A stretch of DNA of 64,000 nucleotides from Hydractinia symbiolongicarpus (GCF_029227915.1 NC_079877.1:28237851-28301850), one strand, 5' to 3'; positions 9,955 through 22,800 are shown, counted from the stretch's first letter. The notes: a model not told the origin generated them from the sequence alone. Program-made: numbers and translations.

Positions 9955-12480
9955 ATGAGAATAAATATCAAGTTTGACGTAGCAGGGATGGAAAGAAAAC
10001 AGAAAGTGAGGAGATCAAAAACATTATTGTTGTTTTGGTTTAGTTTATTTTGTTTAACTTTTGAAAACATCAATGGAGCTGATAAAACACAGACTGAAAC
10101 AGCACTGGGTTGTAGGATAGATAAACATTTAAACACAACAAGAGTAAATTGCACATCTTCTGGTCTGCAAAATATACATTTAAAAATGATGCCGAAAAAC
10201 ACAACTCATTTGTACATGCGCGACAATAACATCGTGACATTACATAATATTAGTTTTGCACGGTTCACTAGTTTAAAAGTTTTGGACCTGAGTGAAAACA
10301 GTATCACACATCTACCAGCATTGAGTTTTGCTGGTTTAGAATCCTTACAAACTATAAATTTGAGTAACAATAATATCACTGATCTTGATCCAAACGCTTT
10401 CGCTGGCTTAGTCGAATTAAAATACGTCAATGTTTCAAATAACGATATCGCTGTGTTACAACCACATTTATTCGCTCAAAACAGGAAGATAAAAAGTATA
10501 GACGTATCATGGAATAACATAAACACGTTATCAGAAGATATATTCGAGAATCTATCAGATTTAATCCAGTTGGATATTAGCAACAACAACATAACGGAGC
10601 TACAGGAATCCTGTTTTAAGGGATTATATCATGTCGAGCATCTGTTGTTAAACAACAACTATTTAAGAAAACTTCCATTAGGCCTATTTAAGACTTTGCG
10701 GAACTTGTTGACGATTAAACTGAGTCATAACGAACTACACAGTGTGGAAAATTTATTTACAAATCTTTCTAAGTTAGTTGAAGTGAATTTAGATCACAAC
10801 AATATCGAGAATGTAACTGCAGATGCATTTAATAAAAATCTGAAAACACTTTCCTTGAGATACAATAAATTATGGAACTTATCACTAATTTCAAACTTGC
10901 ATGTGAGAAACCTAAGACTTGATGGGAACAGCTTCAATCAAACGAACAATACTTTAAATTTGAAAAACACACAAAGCCTTTCATTAACTAACTGCAATTT
11001 TACATCAGTGTCATTGTTACCTTCGGATCAATTGGAGTTTCTAGATCTATCTGATAATAATTTAAGCACAGTGAACATAACTGCACCGAAATTGACACAG
11101 TTACGTTTATCGAAAAATCAAATCAAATATATCAGAAATATTATAATCGAGCACATTAATGTATTAACCCTTGATTTGTCCAGCAATCAAATTGACAGTA
11201 TCACATATTTAGCGCTGACAAATATTCAGAATTTAAATCTTTCCAATAACAACATTACAAGTCCATCATTTGGAAGAGAACTGAATCATTTGAAAAGTCT
11301 TGTAACTTTGGATTTGTCGAACAATCAAATTAGTAAATTCTCAAATTTTGCCTTCCAAAATAATTCCATGCTACAGAATTTAAATCTATCTGGAAATAGG
11401 ATCAAAGATTTACCTATCCATTTCCTTCAAAATAATAACTTGCTTTCTATCATTGACTTGAGCAACAACGCAAATTTGAAATGTCGAGAATGTGGATTAT
11501 TATTATTCATCAATTCACTTCGGACGAGTGTTGTAGTGAAAGGATCGTGCAATGATTCATATGGAACTCAACAGAATTTATCGCTTTTTCGCACAGGCTA
11601 TGACTTGATGAAGTCCAATTGCAATATATGCTCACTTTATCCTTGTAAACACAACGGAGCCTGCAGGTACAATGTATCATCTGAACAATCTAATTGCATT
11701 TGTTCGGCAAATTACACTGGTAGGATCTGCGAAAAATATAAGCAATCTTGTGTCTTGAATCAAAGTTGTGGTTTATGTAACGATAACGCTTGCTTGAATA
11801 GAGGAAAATGTATTGAAACAAGCGCAACTGAATTTGAGTGTAAATGTTCTGCAAATTACACTGGTAAAACTTGTGAGATCAAAGACAACATTTGTACACA
11901 AAATAAATGTCAGAATAATGCCACCTGCACCATTATTGATAGAAGCAATTTCAAATGCAATTGTTCTGCAAATTACACTGGACAATTGTGCGAAATTAAA
12001 TTGTCGGCTTGCCAGAATAACACGTGTTTAAATGGAGGGACATGTAACTCCATGTATAAAGGGTTTATTTGTACCTGTTTATCTAATTTCACTGGAATGC
12101 ATTGCGAAAAGAACGCGTTAAATAATTCACTGAATGCGTGTTTGAGTAGTCCTTGCAAGAATAACGGTTTGTGTAAAAGATTTAACTCTACTTATAAATG
12201 CATTTGTGTAGGAGGTTTTAATGGCGAACAATGTGAATTCACTGGATCTAAAAACGTCGATTCGAGCGAAGATAACACAACAGAGAGTGTAAATGATACT
12301 AAGGTAGGAATTGTTGTGACAATATTTGTTGTTATCATAATCCTTTTTGTTATTTGTGGACTAATGCATCAGAAGAAACATGGCAGATTTCCGTTTAATA
12401 GAAATTCAGGAATTACTGATTTGTTCCCTGGTCATAATTTCAAAAGACTTGATGACAATGAATTGCAAAGATATATTTAA
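9955..12480 (+). CDS. LRR + EGF type I transmembrane protein (intronless)
   Basis: This is a single uninterrupted frame of 841 codons. The first ATG is at 9955, but an ATG at 9988 (residue 12) sits just before a basic then hydrophobic signal peptide (core LLLFWFSLFCLTF) and is the more likely start. After a short Cys-containing cap come about 19 leucine-rich repeats of the LxxLxLSxNxI type (about residues 80-510), then a C-terminal cap with CREC. Five EGF modules follow (about 560-760), several carrying the same CSANYTG segment. A transmembrane helix (784-805) starts VGIVVTIFVV and is followed by a basic stop-transfer and a tail of about 36 residues. It is rich in N-x-S/T sites. The layout suggests a cell-surface adhesion or signalling receptor. 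There is no TIR or kinase domain. An exact orthologue cannot be named. Confidence 0.92.
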   Translation: MRINIKFDVAGMERKQKVRRSKTLLLFWFSLFCLTFENINGADKTQTETALGCRIDKHLNTTRVNCTSSGLQNIHLKMMPKNTTHLYMRDNNIVTLHNISFARFTSLKVLDLSENSITHLPALSFAGLESLQTINLSNNNITDLDPNAFAGLVELKYVNVSNNDIAVLQPHLFAQNRKIKSIDVSWNNINTLSEDIFENLSDLIQLDISNNNITELQESCFKGLYHVEHLLLNNNYLRKLPLGLFKTLRNLLTIKLSHNELHSVENLFTNLSKLVEVNLDHNNIENVTADAFNKNLKTLSLRYNKLWNLSLISNLHVRNLRLDGNSFNQTNNTLNLKNTQSLSLTNCNFTSVSLLPSDQLEFLDLSDNNLSTVNITAPKLTQLRLSKNQIKYIRNIIIEHINVLTLDLSSNQIDSITYLALTNIQNLNLSNNNITSPSFGRELNHLKSLVTLDLSNNQISKFSNFAFQNNSMLQNLNLSGNRIKDLPIHFLQNNNLLSIIDLSNNANLKCRECGLLLFINSLRTSVVVKGSCNDSYGTQQNLSLFRTGYDLMKSNCNICSLYPCKHNGACRYNVSSEQSNCICSANYTGRICEKYKQSCVLNQSCGLCNDNACLNRGKCIETSATEFECKCSANYTGKTCEIKDNICTQNKCQNNATCTIIDRSNFKCNCSANYTGQLCEIKLSACQNNTCLNGGTCNSMYKGFICTCLSNFTGMHCEKNALNNSLNACLSSPCKNNGLCKRFNSTYKCICVGGFNGEQCEFTGSKNVDSSEDNTTESVNDTKVGIVVTIFVVIIILFVICGLMHQKKHGRFPFNRNSGITDLFPGHNFKRLDDNELQRYI

Positions 12481-12674
12481 ACTTACCGTTCAATATGGCA
12501 TCATTTTTGGTTAAAAATTCAACCATTTATTTATGTTATACGAGAGAATGTGTAATTATTATAATTGCTATATCAGAAGCTATATTTTGTTCATAATAGT
12601 AGCCGAATCTCTACCTTGTATGTACAGCGAGCGAACCCTTGAATTTATTTATAAGCTAACAACTACTCTATTGT

Positions 12675-12680
12675 AATAAA
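12675..12680 (+). promoter_or_regulatory. Poly(A) signal AATAAA of the LRR/EGF gene
   Basis: AATAAA lies about 195 bases after the stop codon at 12480, a normal distance for a 3' UTR. Confidence 0.6.
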
Positions 12681-12699
12681 AGCCGTATTCTGTCTTCTC

Positions 12700-13690
12700 G
12701 TTTGTCTATTTGCGGGAAAAACATGCTACAGAAATGCGATATTTTCAGGACGGCTGAACCCTTGGATTTTCTACTGACTAACAACTAGTCTTTGTTATAA
12801 TGCTCACCGAAGGTCTGTTTGTCCAAAAGTGAAATGTAACATATAATTTAAGAAATTAATAATTAAATAAATTTACTTATTTCGTATTTTATCACTTTTT
12901 TCTATCACTCTTTTGTTAATCAACTTTTTTAGTATTTTGAAACTAAAAACAATTGTTTTCTCCACAGTTTGCATGAAGACCTATCGTATCAACCTTAAGG
13001 TCAAATATACTTCTTATTTACTCCCTAATAAAATTTGAGAATGTTTAAATATTTTTTCAGCTTTCTAGTTTCTTTTCTTCTCCCCAAAATTATTTGACTT
13101 TTATTACCTTTTTTTAAAATCTCTGGTGCCCAAATTTTGAAAATCTTTTTTTTTTCAAAATTTCTGTTTTTCCACATTTAAATTTGCTTGGAGATTTGAG
13201 ACATTTGTGAGAAGTTAAAAATTGTAAAGCTTGGCCCATTTCGGATGAATGAGGAAAAAGTTGTCGTAACTCTGAATAAAGTGGTTATCAAATTAATTAA
13301 TTTTTTCAAATGTAAAAAGTTAATTATGGATGACGTAATTAGGCTAATTAAAATTTTGCACAGGTTAATTGGAAAATGATCTACTAACACTCATCAAACG
13401 TGACGGTTTTTTTCTTTTTTTAATCAACAGGAAGTGGTGACGAAGTTTATAAAATCAGAACACGAAAACAAAGGTTAATATTTTCACTATGACAAATCCA
13501 GGTGCTAATTTTCAGAAAACTTTAAAATTTTTGCATTATGAACCTTACTTGCAAGAAAGGAAAACGTCACGTTTAGAAAAAATGACTCTGTTTTCCTGCC
13601 GCTTTGAGAATACTTCTAAAAAGGGCGGAAAAATTTTACCATAAACACACGAACTGAATTATTACAAGTAGCGTCATGGGAATTGGGAAC
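12700..13690. other. No gene seen between the convergent LRR and astacin genes
   Basis: The stretch is AT-rich with poly-T and poly-A tracts. No supported reading frame was found. Confidence 0.5.
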
Positions 13691-13695
13691 CGTAT

Positions 13696-14229
13696 TTCCT
13701 CTAATTAGCGCCGCCCTCCAATAAGCGCCGCACTTGAAGTTTAAAGTTCGTAATTAGCGCCGCACTTGATTATTTAAATTCTACTCTCGCCCTAAACTTA
13801 GAGATCGATGGCAGCGATGACAAATTGATTCGCTACTTCAAAAGGGAAGGAGATTGTCCGAACGGAGACTCCAGGTTAAAGAAAGCTTTGCAAATATTTT
13901 CCGACGGGTGTTGACAACAGAACCCTTTTGCACAGATTTCTGATTCAGATGTGGTAGATGTGTACGAGCCATTCCATTAAATCGATGAGGATCATGATGC
14001 CTAATCTGGTTTGATTCATTCCATGGATTCGTATTTCAGAAATAAATACTGAAAACATGAAACGAATTGTCTTTTCTGAGATATTTTAATACTTCCATCC
14101 TAAACCTTTAAAAACCAAAATCTCAAACTTTGAAATAAGCGCCGCCCTCTAATTAGCGCTACCCTCTAATAAGCGCCGCATTTAAAATCATGAAAATTTA
14201 ATTAGCGCCGCGGCCCTAATTTGAGGAGT
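13696..14229 (+). mobile_element. Degenerate Tigger/Jerky-like DNA transposon remnant
   Basis: Clusters of AATTAGCGCCGC / AATAAGCGCCGC lie at both ends (13700-13770 and 14130-14215). The outer edges form a rough inverted pair (TCCTCTAATTAGCGCCG on the left; CCTAATTTGAGG on the right). Between them, around 13800-13920, one plus frame reads GSDDKLIRYFKREG, reminiscent of the C-terminal part of DDE_1/CENP-B-like transposases. No target-site duplication was found. The class is tentative. Confidence 0.45.
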
Positions 14230-14373
14230 TACTACTCGTTTTTTGCCCCTTGTCGGCTGTTATCTTTCACCTTCCATAAAAACATCTCCCTTTATCCGGT
14301 TAAGTCAGCAAAAATCCATTGCAATATACTAAGGCAATAAAATAAACTTATATTCCGATCTGAATTTTTATTT

Positions 14374-17300
14374 CTAGCATCCATAAAACTCCATTCTTAC
14401 ACATGGGTAATTCCAATCAGTTGGGATGTATCGAATATATCTTGCAGTGATACGATTGGTGAACTTGTTAAGAACAGGTGTCACGTGATCACAGTTTCCA
14501 TCAAAAACCTGTAAAAAAGAAGACATTCAATAGCGTTGTATTATCAGTAAACCTCGGCTGTAATTTGAGAGCTATTTTTTAATGTTCTTACTTATGCATC
14601 GCTTTATTATAAGCATAAGGTGAAAAAAAAATAAAAAATAGTATAATGAACTAGCTCATCAAACTTGAAATTATAGATAGTAGTTGACAAAGATATTGTA
14701 GGACAAGAATCACATGTTATTTATATCAAACAGTGTTATAAACGTGAAAGTAATAGTGCAAAAATTATAAAAACATACTTTGTCGCTTCCTCCTTCCTGA
14801 TAAGTTTGGAAGGTGGAACCATTATCTCCATATTGGATTTTGAATTTAGCAACGCGTTCAAAATATTTGTCACGACCTAAATGGAACCATAACGTCTGTT
14901 ATTTTGTGTCGCAAAAGTCGTTCTGGGAAAGAAATGAAGAACTTTAGTTTTGGAACATTATGGGTGGTAATTTTTAGGAAGTAAGAGGTATAAAGTTTAC
15001 TTAAGATTTCGGCTAAGAGGATATAATATATATATAAGAAGCAAAAGATTCCTTGTTATCCAAATGTTGTTTATGTTTGGTAAACTAAATAAAATTTTGA
15101 AAAAAGCTATATGGCTATGATAACCCTTCAAACGATATCATATTAATAGTTCGTTAAAAGATAGCAAGCCGCATCTAAAATTATACAGCATGTATTTAAA
15201 GTCATATTTGGCTTAAATGACTTCAGTTGATTTAGTCAATTTCTTTAACAACATCTTCTCCACTCTTTCACGCAATTAGGGACCTACACTGGTACCCCCG
15301 CACCTAAAAATTATATCATTGCCTTTCGCCCAGTGCGTATATTTTTTGGGACAGTCATCAAGGTATCACATTTTCTCACCTTGTGTAGCAATGTATGAAA
15401 TCGTTTTTCGTGAACCCAAATCAACCTGAACATATCCATCAGCTGATCTTGCAGAATCATGGCTTTTTGCGCACCATGATCCAATTCTTTTGTCGTCATA
15501 ATCATCCTCAAAATAAAGACGTGCGTTCTTTGCAGCTGCGTCCCAACCTCCGCCTTAAACATAAAACACATTTTTATTCAATTAAGTGCTGAATTTTATT
15601 ACAACTACCGTGATTGAAACTTTAAATGCCAAAAATGCATTAATATTGATTTTTACCTGGAGACAGGTGGTAAGGTGAAGAAAACGCTGAGTCAGGGATT
15701 TTAAAGTTTTTGGTTCCATCTGATGATAAACCAAGCGGATCAGCGCATTGACCGGGTGGTTTGAGGCCGGGTTGGTCACAGACCGTGTTGTTGCATGAGA
15801 CCATACAGTTTCTCAACATCCAACCTGGGTTAGCCTGGCATTCGCCATTCTTTGCCCAATTTGCGCACTCTTGGTGTTTGTCTTGACATAATTTACCTGT
15901 GAAAAAGTTTTAACATTTTAGGTGATACTTCAAAACAACCTTAATAGGAGCAGATGTCTAAACTAATGACTTGTTGAGCAAAAATTTTTGTCAAACAAAA
16001 ACGAGTGACGTTTGTCCGATGAATAAAACTTATTGTCCTATTATCATTTGTATTATTGGTATTTCGATATATTATTGGGGGCTTGATGATAAGGCTATTA
16101 TAGCCTTCTTCTCGCTCCTGCCATTTTTTACCTCTTTAGCTAATATTTTCAGCATATGCAATCCTATCTTTAGATTATATGATATAATAGCTTAAGATTT
16201 GTATTTTATTTTTACGGAAAACTGTAAATTCTTCAACAGCAAAAAAAAAAGAGATAAATAAATAAATATAGATATACCTGTTCCGAGGAATTTTCCATTT
16301 GGTTTTCCTGTTGGGACTGGACCTCTTGTTGGAGGATTAGTCATAACAGGTGGATTAGAAGAAGGTGGGGATGCAGTTGGTGTTTGTGTTGGGACAGTAC
16401 CTAAAATATTTTGAAAACTATTTCATTAATATTCACACATTCAGAATCATCAAAGACATCTACAGTTATCAAAGATCTAAAATCAATCATAAAATTACAA
16501 CAATAAAATTAAAATAAATAAACAAATACCATGGCATGTTGGGTTGCAACTCTTCTGGCACAGAGTAGCAACAGTCGGGTTAAGAGAGCAGTGACCCCAT
16601 GACTTCCATTTAGGACATTCAGAGCGTTGGTCAAGACAGTCACTTCCTGTGTTGAAAACAAATTCATACGGTGTGAAAATGTTTAAGATACTCTCTATCG
16701 CTGTTTTTTTATGGGTGGTTAGTATTTGCTCCAGCGTGAACTTTTTACTGTTCACGATAAGATTCCTATTGGGGGAAATAATTTTATTCATACCGGTGCG
16801 AAGTTCTTTATTTCTTTGTATAGACTTTAGTTTTTGTATTTATTTGTATATGATAACTGAGAATTATAATGGATGTATATTGCTATTCGCGCGGGAATGA
16901 AAAAAATGCGTTTCATAGTAAAATTAAGTTTAAAACACCTGAAATCAAATCTCACTTCATTCTTGTATAAAAAACAAAACAAATTTAAACATCTATTAAT
17001 CTTATATCTAGCAAACCTTGACAAGATGGCGATTTGCAGCTGAGTTTGCAATGTTCTTGCACATATGTACTTATGGAACAATGACCATCTCGTGCCCAAT
17101 CAGAACAATACCTATTTCTATCAGCACAATCAACTAAAGAAAAAAAAACCCAGTTAATGCAGGTGTAAGACACAAATCAAGCACGGGTCAAATATTTTTA
17201 TTTACCTTTTGTAGCGCGTTTATCTTCAATATGACCAACATGTCGCTTATTTCTGGCCTGTTGTCGTTTCTTCATGATATCTACAAACAAAATGAAGAAA

Positions 17301-19594
17301 ATCTTCTCAATATTCTTTCACAAAACATCGACACAATAAAGGGAGCCTGAATGACAGTATCAGAGACGGAAATCTTAATCATGCAGATACTCACTGGGAC
17401 AATTGTACATTCGAGATGTCTGTTCAGCATCATCTTTGCTCAACTCAATATATGGAGTTTTTCCTTTCAAATCTTGGGTTGGAGAGATAGTGTTTTTGCC
17501 ATTCGATGAGAAAGCATTCCATGGATAATGCATGATGGATGCATAATCATATGCTACGCCTAAGGAATCTGTGTTTTTCACAATGTCGAATGCATCTTTA
17601 AATTGTCCCTAAATCACACATACAGTACATTTAATGTCCAGGCATAACTTTTTTGTTACGTCGTTATTTTTTCGAATTATTTGTGTAAAAAGGCGTATTT
17701 TATTTATCTGACGCTAAAGACCTGCAGTGATTGTATCAGAAATGAGTTGGATAACCGGGTTTTAGTTTCCAATTTCTGTTGGTCTGTACAGCACCGAAAG
17801 TGACCATATTTGTTTGATGAAACATAACATCTGTAAAAAGCAAATATATTTACATACGATGTTTTCCCAGTGCACTTTAATCCACTTATCTCTGTCTTTT
17901 CTGTTTTGTTCGTGATAAAATCCAACCTAAAGGATTGCAACAAGGTGAATACAACATTACTGGTATATAAAACTAGTTTTAATAATGGTGTCAATCTTAT
18001 GTACATACCACGTGACCAATCTCGTGAGTCATGACATGTTGATATTCGCATCCGTGTCCAACAGAAATTCTTGTGTAAGAAGTCATTCCAACATTTCCCC
18101 AGCAACTAAAAACAAATTTTTTTTTTAATTTTATATTGACCACGTGTTTTTTTTAGATACAAGAGCTGATTAACAGTTCATAAAATATTTGTCCGGGATG
18201 ATTTTGTACAATATGTCTCTTTGTATTCTGCAAAGTATACACAGCTGTGTGACATGGTGGCATACATAAAGGATTTCCTTTGGAAAGTACCAAACGTCGG
18301 GAGCAAATTCTTTGCCGCTGCCCACACAGTCAATCCTTACTACATATACTTCTCTTAAAAACTTTGATAATTATATTATTTAATGTAAATCAATAGAGTT
18401 TGCGTTGAATATAAATAAAGTTATATTGTGTAAACGAAGTAAGTTAGTGTATAATTGATTGTTGTAGTATAACTGTAGGAAAACCTATTAACCTATTGTT
18501 TCATTCTATACAGACCATTACCCTTATTTGTCTAAATCATGTACGTTGTACATTTTCGAGCATGGAAGTAACGGAAACTTATTGAATAATATAAGCTACA
18601 TGTTACTTAAAAAAGTCAAAGCAAAAAATCTTACTGTGTGTTTCTAAAAAAACGCAAGTAATATTTCTCATTTGTTCTTTTCACAAATCTAATGCAAGTT
18701 TTTGCTTCCCATTCAGCCATAGCTTTCATTACTGAGTCTACAGCATCTGCCAGATTTTCTAAGATGATAGAATACATTGTTAAGCAACATTTTTACCTGA
18801 GCGGGGAATTTAACAAATATATATATTGATGCTCTCTAAATAATGCACTATAACAATTTCTGCTCAACAAAATATATATGTACTAAACATAAAAATGGAA
18901 GGTTAGAGGGCGGGGTTATAAACACCCCCTTCCCAGCCGCAGTGGCACCTGTTGGCAAATTACCTGAAAAAATTAATCGCTTGGTTAGAGTACCCTTTTC
19001 TCGAATTTTTACCATTGGAATTTGTTTTACTTATGTAATGCTTGATTTTATCGTGTTTAAAATCTTTACATACCGATCGAGCAGTCAATTTCGTAAGGAA
19101 TGACAGCATTGGTCCATCGAAGATTATTTCCTGTCACTGCAGCGAATGCGTTCGAACTTCCACCCATGTCTTCACCAGATTTTAATGCTTTTTTTTGTTT
19201 ATCAGTCAACATCATATCACCAAATGTTAAATCAACTGATTGTTGAGGACTGGCACTTGGATCTAAATGTGTAATGCAGTGTTACAAAATAGATAGAAAT
19301 AAATAAATGAAACATAAAATGTGAATACTGAATTTCATCATAATTCATAATAAAATAAATTGTAGAATTGTGGATCATTAGCATATTGACGTCGATAAAA
19401 GCAAGTGTTTAATTTACTACGTCTTTCCTCTTTTAATTTTTATCTTTTACCTTTCAACTAAATACATGTTCTCATTAATAACTTAAAATTTCTTTAAAAG
19501 TAGAATATCTGTTCCTACCCATTCCAAGGATTGGATCCATATTCCCAGCCGCATGGCTGACCACACAAACAAAAAGCAAGAACAGGAACACCAT
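14374..19594 (-). CDS. Secreted astacin (M12A) zinc metalloprotease with three ShKT domains and a C-terminal F5/8 type C domain
   Basis: Fourteen predicted exons join in frame to 615 aa: 19594-19519, 19262-19074, 18758-18635, 18105-18009, 17926-17858, 17608-17395, 17280-17206, 17133-17017, 16646-16530, 16400-16278, 15896-15657, 15553-15380, 14876-14779 and 14508-14374. Exon 1 starts at the ATG with a signal peptide (MVFLFLLFVCVVSHA). The propeptide has FGDMMLTDKQ, an aspartate-switch-like motif. The catalytic domain has WTNAVIPYEID, the zinc motif HEIGHVVGFYHEQ split across exons 18105-18009 and 17926-17858, and the Met-turn SIMHY. Then come a basic linker, two ShKT domains, a Pro/Thr-rich linker, a third ShKT domain and a discoidin fold (CADPLGL, YVQVDLGS, ending CVRMEFYGC). 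It is probably an extracellular protease in matrix remodelling or development. The join after HWENI lacks a few residues usual in astacins, so a micro-exon between 17609 and 17857 may have been missed. Confidence 0.9.
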
Positions 19595-19730
19595 CTAAGA
19601 AAAGAAATAAGAAGAATACAATTGCAATCAAGACAGCAAAATTTATTTTCTTGATCACAATCTTCTTGTAAGGAAACTTGTAAACAATCATTCCCGTACT
19701 CATTTTGATAATTATAATGCCCGTATACGT

Positions 19731-19834
19731 CTGTCCGTCCGTCCGTCCGTCCGTCCGTCCGTCCGTCCGTCCGTCCGTCCGTCCGTCCGTCCGTCCGTCC
19801 GTCCGTCCGTCCGTCCGTCCGTCCGTCCGTCTGT
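19731..19834. repeat. (GTCC)n tetranucleotide microsatellite inside a dispersed repeat
   Basis: About 26 near-perfect GTCC units are bounded by CGTATACGTCT on the left and GTCTGTCACGCAAAATG on the right. The same borders occur around much shorter tracts at 57150-57190 and, in reverse, at 39700-39755. The tract is therefore an expansion within one copy of an interspersed repeat. Long reading frames through it are artefacts. Confidence 0.9.
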
Positions 19835-19999
19835 CACGCAAAATGAGAGTAATCATTTTTTATTTTACTATTTACTCTCCATCTCCCTTACCTTTATCAA
19901 GTCTAACAGTGATGTGATCAAAATTTGTTTCGTTCTCTTTTTTATTCAGAATTCTAATACTTTAGCACCCCCTGGACACCATATATATTTTTTAAACTT

Positions 20000-22800
20000 T
20001 TATTTGTGCATCTGTTAATTTGAACCATACGCTACGACAATACACTGCGTTTTAAAAGCATCCAAAATACGTAAGCAAAAAATTATTTCTTTAAAAACAT
20101 TGAGCGGAGGTAATGCTAGTTGTCGCGATCATAAATTGACACAAGTAAACTTCTCTTTGTACACCTGTTCAGCTGAACACCCACCACTTCTGTAGAGAGT
20201 TGGGGCGGAAAACAATATTTGTATGACACCTTGGTGCCAACATTTTGAACTCATTATAAAATTAAAATGTTTAAATTTGTTTGGAAATGAGTTTAATCCT
20301 GAAAAAATAATCTTTTTGTTTCAAATTGTAAACAACCTTGAAAATGTTTGTTAGTTGTTTAATAAGTTCTACTTTTTTGTCTCGTTGCGGGAAAAACAAT
20401 TTGCTCCCAATTGTCTGTGGTGCTCAATCCAGTTGTCTGTAAAGAAAACTAGTTATTTTGTGAAATATGAACCAAATGTGTTGTGTTGGTTTTATATTTA
20501 GCCAGGTGCAAAAAAATGCAAAAAACTTAGAGTCATTCGGATTTGGGTTGTCATAAATTAGAAGATTACTTTACACACATTTTTCATTTCACGAAAAAAA
20601 AGTTAATTTACTGAAGTAATCGGTCTTTTTTCGTATCAAAGCTCTTCGATATATTGTAACTAGGCCAGACAAAAACAAACAAATAAAATAAACAAACAAT
20701 GAAACAAACAAACAAACAAACAGAAAACAAAACAAAAAAAATTATTACGACTATTCATGCTCTTCTCACAAAAAGAGACAGCATAAAAATCATATCCATT
20801 TAGGTTTTTTATATCACTTCAAAGTGCCATAACTTTGTATTGGATTGGACTTAGAAGTTAATTGCTCCCTCTTATTTCTCTCTTTTCATGCTTTTATAAA
20901 TAGTAGTAAATTCTAATAATGATATCGAAGTCAAAAGATGACCTGAGGTGCTTAGTTTAGTGCAAAACAAGTCTCTATTGAAATGTATTCATAGAACGAT
21001 AAATAATATTTTACGTGTTAGAACACTAGCAAAGTGGCAACGCAGGGTTTGCTTGAGGTTGGAAATTCATTTTAACTAGATATACTGGTATACACATATG
21101 TAAACATTTCTACAAAATTAACATGCCGTCCTGGGGACGAGGTTGAAAAAAATTGCCATTTATTTTAGAAGAAAAGATTGGTCAACAGAGACATAGAATG
21201 TCAACTGAATAAAACGAGAGACGTTCACTGCACAGATTCTGAATACTCCAAAGCAATGGCTTAGAGGAAAAAGAAGTACTTATAACAAGATAGCCAAAAA
21301 TAACCCTGAGGAATATTTATATATAATAAATTGGTACTTATATATTTATTGCACTGAAGACGGACGTAGTCCGAAAAGCTTCTGCTTATTTTAAAAAATG
21401 ATAAAATGGTTTTTGAAGATTTAAATTAATATTATACATATAACTGTTGGAAGACGAAAAAACACAAGACGTTTAGGTTCCTTTTCATGTGTGATTTCAT
21501 TAAAACGACACTACTTTGATGACGGATCTATACCGTCAAAAGATAAACTTTGTACTCAAAAAGGGGAAATTTTTAAACGCGTGTATTTTGAAGTAAACAA
21601 CAATGTTTTGATAATAGGTTACTGAACACCCGAAACGTTGTCAAAACGTCGTTTTTTACTTCCTAATATTTATATATCCATAAAGTATTTTGCTCAATAT
21701 ACAATATTTTCTGACAATTCTTTTTTTTTATATGAAAACTTCTTGAAGAGTTGCGAATAAGTGTCAAAAATAAGGTAACCTAGAGTTTCAATAGGTTGAT
21801 ATCGCATGATCCAGTGTGATTACACAAATTGAAGTAGACATCTCATTTCAAAGGACGATGCGTATCGTCGTGTCTTCGTCTTGATTATATCGCAAGCAAA
21901 AACTGAATTTCTGTACGATGTGATGCGTCAACATAGGTGCTTTAAAATTTAATATAATTATTAACGACCGGAATTTATAAGAGCTTGTGAACACCTACAT
22001 GAATTAACCTTTTGGTTACGCATGCTAGAAAAGTGCTGAGATACCAATGGACCTTCTCGTTTTTATCTACATAAGATGAAAACAAAAGGCAATAAAATAA
22101 AATAAAAACATGACAAGTTAATGTGACCTCCTATTGCCAAAGAAACAGATAAAAAATGCGCTAAATTTAAAAGTTATTTTTGTGGGTGGGCCGACATCAA
22201 TAGATGATTTTGATTTAATGCGTGCAACAATCTGAGACACAAATGTGATGCAAGTATTACAACGACATGTCATGAGTAGGCTCGTATAATATAAGGTCCT
22301 GTCTTACTTACAAAGACATATATTGATACGTGGAAACCTCTTGAAACGCCCTACAGTGGAAACATTATTGTAGTTCACGAAAGCCACAAGAAACAATGTA
22401 TAAGCCAATGAAACTTCTAGTAAAGTATCAAATTGTATCGGTGATAAGCAATAGTGGGTTTCTTGGCTCATCCTTAAACAGAAGCATGTACGTCTATGGC
22501 TGAGCTGTATGAAATGCGCTCACAAAAGGTGATAAGAAGATATGGAAAGTAAAGATTTAATCGATAATTTCATGGACACAGAACGAAAGTTAAGTTGTAA
22601 CGCTGTAGCAGCCTTGAAACCACCAATTGATATTGAACTGCCTAAAAAGGAATTCGACACACTTTTCCCGCTTCTATTGTGGCTATTACAACTCGTTTAG
22701 TAAAGAATTTTTTTTAAAATCCTTCTTTCTATGTCTTCCAAAAAGAATAGCAGATTCATGGTTTTACTTGTGTTTTTTTTTTTGCGCTAAGTTAGATAGT
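20000..22800. other. Intergenic stretch without a recognised gene (about 19.9-22.8 kb)
   Basis: The stretch holds AT-rich DNA with a (CAAA)n run near 20675-20720 and scattered low-complexity tracts. No frame with recognisable protein and supported splice sites was found. Confidence 0.5.

Noticed and set aside
18230-18350. Extra astacin exon on the minus strand
   Set aside because: The frame there does not resemble astacin, and the flanking exons 18758-18635 and 18105-18009 already join in phase with continuous family sequence.
19515-19917. Long frames on both strands through the GTCC tract
   Set aside because: They are produced by the tetranucleotide repeat. Only the astacin signal-peptide exon (19519-19594), in another frame, is real here.
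21345-21390. Possible Penelope/PLE 3' end (GAAGACGGACGTAGTCCGAAA)
   Set aside because: It resembles retroelement tails I have seen, but the match is too short and no RT or endonuclease sequence is adjacent.
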